Assembly (NCBI GenBank): GCA_025352345.1
Contig: JANXTP010000208.1
Coordinates: 1 to 13,083 of the forward strand
DNA: 13,083 nucleotides
DNA from: Burkholderiales bacterium
GTDB taxonomy: Bacteria > Pseudomonadota > Gammaproteobacteria > Burkholderiales > Burkholderiaceae_C
Direction: 5' to 3'
The notes under the pieces were generated by a model. It had not been told where the DNA came from and ran no database searches. It worked only from the letters and a program-made list of their open reading frames with translations. Numbering within the stretch: the stretch's first letter is position 1; each line of letters begins with the position of its first letter. Below are positions 7,747 through 13,083 of this stretch, one piece after another. The position numbers and the translations under genes were made by a program.

Positions 7747-8520
7747 ATGCCCACCCTCCATCTGACCGCTCAGGGAAAAATCTGCGGCTTGTGGGGCCAC
7801 ACCATCATCAAGGGCGCCGACAGCCATGCGCATCCGCTGAAGTTGGGTGACATCGTCAGGTGCGGCGACGTGATCCTGACCACCCAGGATGGCATCGTGG
7901 AACTGACTTCTGACGGCAGTGCCGCCCCGGTCGTGGCCGGCACAGCAGTCGATGCAGTGACCGCCACCGTGCCTGTGACAACCCCAGCGACAGCGTCGGC
8001 ATCGCGCGGCGAGATCGATCAGGTCATCGAAAAACTGGCTCAGAACGATGCCGCTACCGCTGCCGCTGCCGCTGCCGCTGCCGCTGCCGGCCTGGCCGGC
8101 GGCGATGGTGGTGAGTTTCTGCCGGGCCTGCGCGTCGAGCGCATCTCTGAATCGCTGACCCCACCGGGTGTCGGCAACGGCGAAGACACGGCCCCAGGCC
8201 GCACCGCGGTCGCCGCCGGCGCCAATCCGCTGGCCGCCGCCAGGGCCAACACCGTAGCGTTGCCTGCGTCGATCGGGCTGGACAACGCGCTGACGATCAC
8301 GCCGCACGAAGGCAAGCTCGCCAACTACCTGCACTTCTCGGCGGTCGGCGGCAACACCGTCGTTGAGATCAGTTCGACCGGCAGCTTCTCAAGCAGCTAC
8401 AAGCCAGCGGCGGTCGATCAGGTGATCACGCTGACCGGGCTGAACCTGGTTGGCAGCTTCAGCAACGAGCACCCGGTCATCAACGACCTGTTGCAACGCG
8501 GCAAGCTCGTGACGGATTGA
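7747..8520 (+). CDS. LapA-type mini-adhesin: retention module fused to type I secretion C-terminal domain, repeats missing
   Basis: The product has 257 residues. Residues 1-140 resemble the N-terminal retention module of LapA-like giant adhesins: LKLGDIVRCGDVILTTQDGI at 31-50, an alanine run at 105-114 ending in AAAG (112-115, the LapG-type [T/A/P]AAG cleavage motif), then GLAGGDGGEF and RVERISESLTP. Residues about 185-257 resemble the C-terminal targeting domain of T1SS-143/VCA0849-type substrates: LANYLHF, NTVVEISSTGSF, AAVDQVITLTGLNL and INDLLQRGKLVTD. Normally several hundred to thousands of residues of Ig-like and RTX repeats separate these parts; here about 45 low-complexity residues do. 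The ATG at 7747 was preferred to an in-frame GTG at 7723 because the module begins there. It converges on lapD with a 12-base gap. Internal deletion relic or real short substrate cannot be separated by sequence alone. Confidence 0.82.
   Translation: MPTLHLTAQGKICGLWGHTIIKGADSHAHPLKLGDIVRCGDVILTTQDGIVELTSDGSAAPVVAGTAVDAVTATVPVTTPATASASRGEIDQVIEKLAQNDAATAAAAAAAAAAGLAGGDGGEFLPGLRVERISESLTPPGVGNGEDTAPGRTAVAAGANPLAAARANTVALPASIGLDNALTITPHEGKLANYLHFSAVGGNTVVEISSTGSFSSSYKPAAVDQVITLTGLNLVGSFSNEHPVINDLLQRGKLVTD
8059..8088 (+). repeat. Five tandem GCTGCC units at the LapG-type cleavage site
   Basis: Five perfect copies of the hexamer GCTGCC encode ten alanines (residues 105-114 of the mini-adhesin). 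An imperfect copy (GCTACC) precedes them. The block ends directly in the glycine codon that completes the AAAG motif. Each gain or loss of a unit adds or removes two alanines without changing frame or destroying the motif. Confidence 0.85.
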
Positions 8521-8532
8521 TGCTGCCCGGAC

Positions 8533-10458
8533 TCAGGGTTCGACGTCCAGCGTGCTGATCCACGGCCCGGTGGCGCCATCGATGCCGCAGTCCCACAGCC
8601 GGGCGGCGTCGATGGCGTCGGACACGCCTTCGGCGTAGACCTGAATGCGCAGGCCGTGCAGCAGGCCGACGGTGCTGCGCACGAACAGCGCACGGTGCTC
8701 GTCGCGGCCCACACCGGCAATCACCGAGGCGTCGAGCTTCAGGTAGTCGAGGCCGGCCTCGAACAGCCGCGGGATCTGCCCCAGCCGCTCGCCCGCGTGC
8801 TCGATGCCGAAGCGCGCGCCGGTGGGCCGCAGCTGCCGGCCCAGTTCACGCAGCAGCTCGAAATGCTCGACCGCCGCGGTCTCGGTCACCTCCAGCCAGA
8901 TCAACCGTGCCGCCTGCGGCATTGTCCACAGCAAGGCACGCACGCGGGCCGCGAAGCCGCTGTCGAGCAAGGAGGCTGGCGATACATTGACACAGCGCGG
9001 GCGACCGTCGTGATCGGCGGCGTGGAGCGCCAGCGCCAGTGCACGCTCGTCGACCGCGCTGGTGAGGCGGCTGCGCACCGCCAGCGGCAGCCAGCGCGCG
9101 GCGGGCTCGAAGGCACCGTCGGTGTCGAGCTGCAGGCGCAGCGGACATTCCAGATGCACCAGCTGCCGCTGTGCATTGAGCACCGGGAACTCCATCAGCC
9201 GCACCCGTTCGGCCTGACCCAGCGCTTGCTGAATGCGCTGCCGCCATGCGCCTTCGCCGAGAACGGCCAGCGCGCCCTGTGGGTGCGGGCCGAACTCGAC
9301 GGCAAACGGGCCGCGGCTCTCCGCCCGTGCCAGCGCCGCGTCGGCCGAGCTCATCACCTGACCGGCCTGCATGCCGCGGTGCACCTCGACCGCGCCGATG
9401 CACACCGCAGCGCCACTGCCCAGCGTGGGCAGCACGAGGTGCAGCGCCTGCGCGAGTGTCTGTGCGGTTTCGTGGACCACCCCCGGCGCCGGCAGGCACA
9501 ACGCGAAGTCCGAGCCATTCAACCGTCCGAGGAAACAGCCTTTGACTTCGTCGGCATACGGCTGCAGCGACTGCGCAATCGTCACCAGCATGCGGTCGGT
9601 CGCCGCATGGCCGAACTGGCGGTTCAGCGCGGCCAGATCCATCACCCGCAGCAGCACCAGGCCACCCTCGGCCGGGCCGTCTTCGCGTTGCAAGGAGGCA
9701 GCCAGCTGGAACAGGAAGTGGCTGCGGTTGGACAGGCCGGTCAGCGCATCGCCGTTGAGCTGGCGGTGCAGCGTGTCGAGCTGCCCGGCCTGCGCCCGCG
9801 ACGTGACACGCAGCCGCTCGACCAGCGAGTTCATCGCACGTGCCAGCCGTCGCAGTTCGGGCACGCGGGGCTCGGATGCGGTGACGAACTCCCCCTGCTC
9901 CAGCGAATGGGCCTGCGCTACCGCCACGTCCAGCGGGCGGCTGATGCGCCGCACCACCACCCAGCCGAGGCCCGCCGCGAGCAGCCCGACCAGCGCCATC
10001 GCCAGCGCGGTGCGCAGCGTGCTGGACCACAGCGCATCGTGGGCATACGACACCTGGCTTTCCACCAGCACCTGGCCCAGGGCCCGCCAGCCGTCGGAGA
10101 CCTGCGCGGTGCCAGACTGCGAGGTGATCGGCACGATGGCCACGAACCACGCGGGTGCCGAGCCCGATGGCGTGCCGGCCTCCCGGTTGAACACCATCTT
10201 GCCGTCGGCCGAACGCAGCTGCACACGCCGGTAGTAGCCGGTGTCGAATTGCGCGGACATCAGCAGCGACATCAGTTCCGCATCGCCCTTCTGCTGCGAC
10301 AGCGCCAGCGCCAGCGAGGCGGCGTTGTCGCTGTTCTTCAGCCGCAACTGCGTTTGGAGCAGGTCGCGCGCCGAGCTGGTGGCCACGCCGATGCTGCCGA
10401 CGAAGGCCAGCAACACAGTGGCCAGCAGCAGCAGCCAGACTTGACGAATCAGCGACAT
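8533..10458 (-). CDS. lapD: LapD-type c-di-GMP receptor (HAMP, degenerate GGDEF and EAL)
   Basis: The product is a 641-residue inner-membrane receptor. TM1 is about residues 7-26, a periplasmic output domain about 27-148 (with GWRALG at 123-128), TM2 about 149-169, HAMP about 170-222, GGDEF about 233-390 and EAL about 405-640. The GGDEF signature is NGSDF (314-318); the EAL signature is EFP (423-425), and the usual DDF-type motif is IEHAGE (552-557), so neither cyclase nor phosphodiesterase activity is expected. In the Pseudomonas Lap system such a protein binds c-di-GMP inside the cell and sequesters the LapG protease in the periplasm. The ATG at 10458 has AAGGAG five bases upstream; the frame is open further upstream but overlaps lapG. 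It follows lapG by 37 bases in one operon. Confidence 0.92.
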   Translation of the reverse strand: MSLIRQVWLLLLATVLLAFVGSIGVATSSARDLLQTQLRLKNSDNAASLALALSQQKGDAELMSLLMSAQFDTGYYRRVQLRSADGKMVFNREAGTPSGSAPAWFVAIVPITSQSGTAQVSDGWRALGQVLVESQVSYAHDALWSSTLRTALAMALVGLLAAGLGWVVVRRISRPLDVAVAQAHSLEQGEFVTASEPRVPELRRLARAMNSLVERLRVTSRAQAGQLDTLHRQLNGDALTGLSNRSHFLFQLAASLQREDGPAEGGLVLLRVMDLAALNRQFGHAATDRMLVTIAQSLQPYADEVKGCFLGRLNGSDFALCLPAPGVVHETAQTLAQALHLVLPTLGSGAAVCIGAVEVHRGMQAGQVMSSADAALARAESRGPFAVEFGPHPQGALAVLGEGAWRQRIQQALGQAERVRLMEFPVLNAQRQLVHLECPLRLQLDTDGAFEPAARWLPLAVRSRLTSAVDERALALALHAADHDGRPRCVNVSPASLLDSGFAARVRALLWTMPQAARLIWLEVTETAAVEHFELLRELGRQLRPTGARFGIEHAGERLGQIPRLFEAGLDYLKLDASVIAGVGRDEHRALFVRSTVGLLHGLRIQVYAEGVSDAIDAARLWDCGIDGATGPWISTLDVEP

Positions 10459-10463
10459 GATCG

Positions 10464-10469
10464 CTCCTT
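10464..10469 (-). promoter_or_regulatory. Ribosome binding site of lapD
   Basis: AAGGAG on the minus strand lies five bases before the ATG at 10458. It settles the start against longer in-frame options that would run back into lapG. Confidence 0.8.
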
Positions 10470-10495
10470 GTAATCGATGAATTGGCAATGCAGCG

Positions 10496-11194
10496 TCATG
10501 GCGGGAACCCTTCGGCGCGGGCCTTGGCCAGCACGTCGCGCCAGCGCGACAGCCGGGCCAGCGGGTCGCCGGCCGACTGCACACCAGTGCCCTGCCACAG
10601 GCCGTCGGCATTGAAGCTGAACACCGGCGTCAGATCGGGACGACGGGAGGCCGGGCGCAGCTCGGAGATCAGGTTGTCCAGGATCAGTGGCTCGGCATTC
10701 GGCTGCGCGTAGAACGCGAGCACCATGTGCGCCTGCACCGGCCCGCCGGGTCCGCCCAGCTGGGCACGTACATAGACCAGCCGCAGCTTGTTCGCCGCGA
10801 CACCGGCCGCGCGCAGGCTGAAGTACTTGGCGAGCGCGAAGTCCTCGCAGTCGCCTTCGCCTTTGCCCAACATCTCGAACGGGCTGGCCCAGTAGTCGGT
10901 CTGCCCCCAGACCTGCAGGTCATCGCGGAACACGATGCGGCGGTTGAAGAAATCGTTGACGGCTTGCAGCCGCGCCGCATCGCCCTGGCTCAGTGCCGCC
11001 GCCAGCACCGGGCGCAGCGCCTGCCAGCCGGCCACCGCTTTCGGTCCCTGCACCTGCGCGGCCGAGGCCATGTGGTCGGTATCCCAGGGCTGACTCGCCC
11101 AGACCATCGCCTGCAAGCCGCCCGCGAGCACACCACGCGCGATCCAGCGATGCCAGCGGCGGGCGAATGGGGTCAGGGGATCACGGCGATTCAC
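10496..11194 (-). CDS. lapG: LapG-type periplasmic cysteine protease (transglutaminase-like, BTLCP)
   Basis: The product has 232 residues. The catalytic residues of the bacterial transglutaminase-like cysteine protease family are all present: Cys116 in KGEGDCEDFALAKY, His156 in QAHMVLAFY and Asp173 in LILDNL. Acidic residues next to the cysteine (D115, E117, D118) match the calcium-binding stretch of LapG. The N-terminal hydrophobic segment (about 18-34) is probably an export signal, though weak. In the Lap system this protease cuts the adhesin after its retention module and releases it when c-di-GMP is low. The start is GTG at 11194, three codons after a stop; AGGAG lies 15 bases upstream, farther than usual. 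It is first in the lapG-lapD operon and divergent from the broken tolC gene. Confidence 0.92.
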   Translation of the reverse strand: MNRRDPLTPFARRWHRWIARGVLAGGLQAMVWASQPWDTDHMASAAQVQGPKAVAGWQALRPVLAAALSQGDAARLQAVNDFFNRRIVFRDDLQVWGQTDYWASPFEMLGKGEGDCEDFALAKYFSLRAAGVAANKLRLVYVRAQLGGPGGPVQAHMVLAFYAQPNAEPLILDNLISELRPASRRPDLTPVFSFNADGLWQGTGVQSAGDPLARLSRWRDVLAKARAEGFPP

Positions 11195-11329
11195 GGGCGT
11201 CTAGGTGCGCTCCTGGGGCACGGGCGCCAGGGTGTGAGTGCAGTGCCTTCACAGGAGATAAAGGCGCAACTGCGACGCGTCGATATCGTACGGTCCCGGG
11301 CCAACTTGAGCCACCGAAACCGCCAGATC

Positions 11330-11363
11330 GCCGATCCAATCCGGCTGAGGGGCCGGGATCGGC
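11330..11363. repeat. Bulged inverted repeat in the lapG-tolC gap
   Basis: GCCGATC at 11330-11336 pairs with GATCGGC at 11357-11363. Inside it CCGGC (11341-11345) pairs with GCCGG (11352-11356) around a 6-base loop, leaving CAAT bulged on one side. No T run follows on either strand, so a terminator is unlikely. It could be an operator or a leader-RNA structure. Confidence 0.4.
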
Positions 11364-11402
11364 GCCGAACCGTGCTTGTTGCAATCGAATCACTTTCAGG
11401 GG

Positions 11403-11417
11403 TGGCTTCAGTGTTGC
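11403..11417 (+). promoter_or_regulatory. Candidate sigma-54 (-24/-12) promoter ahead of the tolC-like gene
   Basis: TGGC at 11403-11406 and TTGC at 11414-11417 are separated by seven bases, giving the invariant GG-N10-GC spacing of RpoN promoters. It points toward the tolC-like start about 88 bases downstream. The intervening bases do not match the rest of the consensus well, and a chance match is possible. Confidence 0.3.
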
Positions 11418-11504
11418 GGGGACATAGACTTGTTACAACTACGTGTTTTCCCTGTTGAATGGCCGAGCGACTGTCACATCGGCCTCTCGCCAAGACAACG
11501 ACCC

Positions 11505-11800
11505 ATGCGCCATTCCACCACCCTGCTCGCCGCCACCGTCGCCCTGCTCTGCCACGGACAACCATCGCACGCGCAGACAACGGGCATCGGGGGCGATCCC
11601 TTGCACCATGCGGTCGAGAGGGCACTGGCAACGAATCCCGAGATGACCGCGCGCTTCAACACGTACCGGGCTGCGGGTGATGCGGTTGACGCGGCACGCG
11701 GTGGATTGCTACCTCGGTGGACCTGAACGCCAGCGTCGGCATCGACCGCGACCGGATCACCTCACGACTGCCGCAAAACGAGACGCTGAATCGCCGTGGT
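11505..11800 (+). pseudogene. TolC/LapE-type outer-membrane channel gene, frameshifted and truncated
   Basis: The frame begins with a signal peptide (MRHSTTLLAATVALLCHG, likely cut after SHA near residue 22). The first TolC coiled-coil helix follows: LHHAVERALATNPEMTARFN and AAGDAVDAARGGLLPR. It then hits TGA at 11724-11726 after 73 residues. The next frame continues exactly where TolC should: VDLNASVGIDRDRITSRLPQ followed by NETLNRRG. Restoring one G near 11715-11717 (CCT CGG GTG GAC) would join the two. Homology ends at about 11800, where an integrase remnant begins on the other strand. A normal channel has roughly 430-500 residues; fewer than 100 remain. It is adjacent to lapG, as expected for a Lap-type exporter gene. 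Confidence 0.78.
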
Positions 11801-11923
11801 GCCGATGGAGGCGCGCAGGGTCCAACTGCGCGCGCCGCTGGGGGTGACTTGCAGGGCAAAGCCGGGCACGCCACCCCTGCATTCGCGGGGAGTACACGGT
11901 ACTTTTGCACGCGTCTTGTTACC
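11798..11923 (-). pseudogene. N-terminal remnant of a tyrosine-type integrase (DUF4102 arm domain)
   Basis: The minus strand encodes GGVPGFALQVTPSGARSW followed by TLRASIGT (about 11798-11875). This is the characteristic arm-type DNA-binding domain at the start of phage and genomic-island integrases ('GGxxGLxLQVTPSGARSWxLR'). The preceding residues KTRAKVPCTPREC (to about 11913) fit the usual start of that domain less well. No catalytic Arg-His-Arg-Tyr domain is present; the homology stops where the tolC remnant begins. It is a relic of a mobile element, not an active gene. The surrounding frame stays open to 12073 but shows no further recognisable protein. Confidence 0.65.
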
Positions 11924-11993
11924 CGCTCTGGCTCCGGCAACCGTTGTCACCATCAGCGTGACTACGATGCGGAAAAACCGCCATCGCACCTGA

Positions 11994-13083
11994 ATGATCC
12001 TCAACTCGAAGACGCTGCTGCTGGCGCTGCTGCTGGCCGCTGTCCCCTTGAGCCACGCCGCCCCCGACACCAAGGCGGCTCGGTACTACGAGGATGCGCT
12101 GGTCCGCTACGACAAGAAGGATGTCGCCGGCGCGATCATCCAGTTGAAGAACGCGCTGCAGATCGACAAGAACATGCTGCCCGTGCATGTGTTGCTGGGC
12201 AAAGCACTGCTGGCGAGCAGCGAAGCCATCGCTGCCGAGGTGGCTTTCAACGAGGCATTGCGACTGGGCGTGAACCGCGCCGAGGTGGTGATCCCGCTGG
12301 CGCGCGCCGTGATGGCCCAGGGCCGGCCACAGGAGCTGCTCGACAAGCCGGTGTTCTCACCGGCCGGGCTGCCCGCGGCCACGCAGGCTCAACTCCTGCT
12401 GCTGCGCGCATCAGCCGGTGTCGATCTTGGTGGTGCGGCCGCTGCGATGCGATCCATCGAGGAGGCACGGGCCATCGATCCAGGCAGTCCTGATTCCTGG
12501 CTGGCGGAGGTGCCGCTGCGCATCCGTGCCGGTCAGTTCCGCGAAGCCGAGGCCGCGGCCGACCGCGCCATCCGGCTCAGCCCGAGCTCGGCGGAAGCTC
12601 TGTACTTGCGTGGCACCGTCGCGCACATCCAGGGCGATGCCACCGGTGGATTGGCCAGCTACGCCAAGGCATTGAAGATTGAGCCGACCCACACCGAAGC
12701 ACTGGTGTCACGCGCTGGATTGCTGATGGACCAGAAGCGGGTGGCAGAGGCCAGTGCCGACATTGCCGAGTTGCTGAAGTCATCGCCCAACGACCCGCGC
12801 GGCTTTTACCTGAGCGCGCTGATTTCCGAGCAAGCGGGCAATACAGCCGCTGCGAAAGCTGCGCTGAACAAGGTCACCGCACTGCTCGACCCAGTGCCGA
12901 TCGACTTTCTGCGCTACCGACCGCAAGCACTGATGCTGGGCGGGCTGGCGCACTACGGGTTGAACGAGCTTGAGAAGGCCAAAGCGTATCTTGAGGCGGT
13001 GCAGCGGACCCAGCCGGGGAACAGCGTCGCCAAGCTGCTGGCGCAGATCTACTTCCTAGACAAGAACACTGAGCGTGCCATCT
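11994..13083 (+). CDS. TPR-repeat exported protein resembling PrsT of PEP-CTERM/exosortase systems (partial)
   Basis: The gene runs off the window end; 363 codons are visible without a stop. A signal peptide is seen at residues 1-23 (KTLLLALLLAAVPLSHA, likely cleavage AXA before APD). TPR-like helices follow: AARYYEDALVRYDKKDVAGA, IIQLKNALQIDKNMLPVHVL and LGKALLASSEAIAAEVAF, with further repeats around AIRLSPSSAEALYLRG and ALKIEPTHTEALVSRAGLL. The opening 'AIIQLKNALQ...LLGKALL' and later 'AKAYLEAVQRTQPGN' resemble PrsT, a TPR protein linked to exosortase loci and exopolysaccharide. PrsT is usually a lipoprotein, but no lipobox cysteine is present here. The start is ATG at 11994, directly after an in-frame TGA; no clear ribosome site is visible. 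Other TPR families are possible. Confidence 0.75.
   Translation, partial: MILNSKTLLLALLLAAVPLSHAAPDTKAARYYEDALVRYDKKDVAGAIIQLKNALQIDKNMLPVHVLLGKALLASSEAIAAEVAFNEALRLGVNRAEVVIPLARAVMAQGRPQELLDKPVFSPAGLPAATQAQLLLLRASAGVDLGGAAAAMRSIEEARAIDPGSPDSWLAEVPLRIRAGQFREAEAAADRAIRLSPSSAEALYLRGTVAHIQGDATGGLASYAKALKIEPTHTEALVSRAGLLMDQKRVAEASADIAELLKSSPNDPRGFYLSALISEQAGNTAAAKAALNKVTALLDPVPIDFLRYRPQALMLGGLAHYGLNELEKAKAYLEAVQRTQPGNSVAKLLAQIYFLDKNTERAI

Larger units (their letters stand above)
11195..11504. other. Gene-free divergent region between lapG and the tolC remnant
   Basis: The 310 bases contain no protein-coding frame that I can recognise. They hold a 10-bp palindrome CGACGCGTCG at 11273-11282, a bulged hairpin at 11330-11363, a TGGC-N7-TTGC element at 11403-11417 and a comparatively AT-rich stretch at about 11420-11460. 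The region must carry the promoter of lapG-lapD on the minus strand and once carried that of the tolC-like gene on the plus strand, but no clear sigma-70 promoter stands out. Confidence 0.5.

Noticed and set aside
9300..9500. Active diguanylate cyclase or phosphodiesterase call for the GGDEF-EAL protein
   Set aside because: Both signature motifs are replaced (NGSDF, EFP), so the protein is called a receptor of the LapD type instead.
8656..10473. 605-codon open plus-strand frame opposite lapD
   Set aside because: It is a high-GC shadow of lapD; its composition (His, Arg, Gln, Ala) is typical of an antisense frame, and LapD has recognisable domains along its whole length.
11423..11460. Possible sigma-70 promoter in the AT-richer stretch before tolC
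   Set aside because: TTGTTA with a 17-base spacer is followed by TGTTGA, a poor -10 element; the evidence is insufficient.
11880..11990. tRNA-like end or attachment site beside the integrase remnant
   Set aside because: No cloverleaf or T-loop sequence could be traced on either strand, and no direct repeat was found.
11800..12493. Continuation of the plus-strand frame that starts at 11717
   Set aside because: After the tolC-like part ends at about 11800, it is out of frame with the TPR gene and shows no recognisable protein; the TPR frame from 11994 is clearly the coding one.

Overview
The window looks like chromosomal DNA of a high-GC betaproteobacterium of the order Burkholderiales, probably near the Leptothrix/Sphaerotilus/Rubrivivax group. 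This is inferred from GC-rich codon choice, a phaC-phaA-phaB cluster of the Cupriavidus type, a betaproteobacterial GlnD C-terminus and a PrsT-like TPR gene. No species can be fixed from the sequence alone.

Positions 1-7040 are ordinary housekeeping DNA. They hold the 3' end of glnD (PII uridylyltransferase), mnmH (tRNA 2-selenouridine synthase), the polyhydroxybutyrate operon phaC-phaA-phaB on the minus strand, a small two-helix membrane protein, pgeF (YfiH/LACC1 family) converging on and overlapping that small gene, and a zinc-ribbon Nudix hydrolase.

Positions 7041-11923 are the unusual part. They are the remains of a Lap-type large-adhesin locus (type I secretion with c-di-GMP-controlled surface retention). 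In order: a C-terminal fragment of the HlyD/LapC membrane-fusion protein; a 257-residue 'mini-adhesin' joining a LapA-type N-terminal retention module, with an AAAG LapG-type cleavage motif, to a type I secretion C-terminal domain with no repeat region between; a complete LapD-type receptor with degenerate GGDEF and EAL domains; a complete LapG-type protease with Cys-His-Asp residues; and a TolC/LapE-type outer-membrane channel gene broken by a one-base frameshift and then cut off against a remnant of a tyrosine integrase. No ABC transporter is present. The control pair LapG-LapD therefore looks intact, while the exporter and adhesin it normally serves are reduced to fragments.

From 11994 to the window end runs the start of a TPR-rich exported protein resembling PrsT of PEP-CTERM/exosortase systems. 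It may open a separate exopolysaccharide or protein-sorting locus.

No rRNA, tRNA, CRISPR array or complete insertion sequence was seen.
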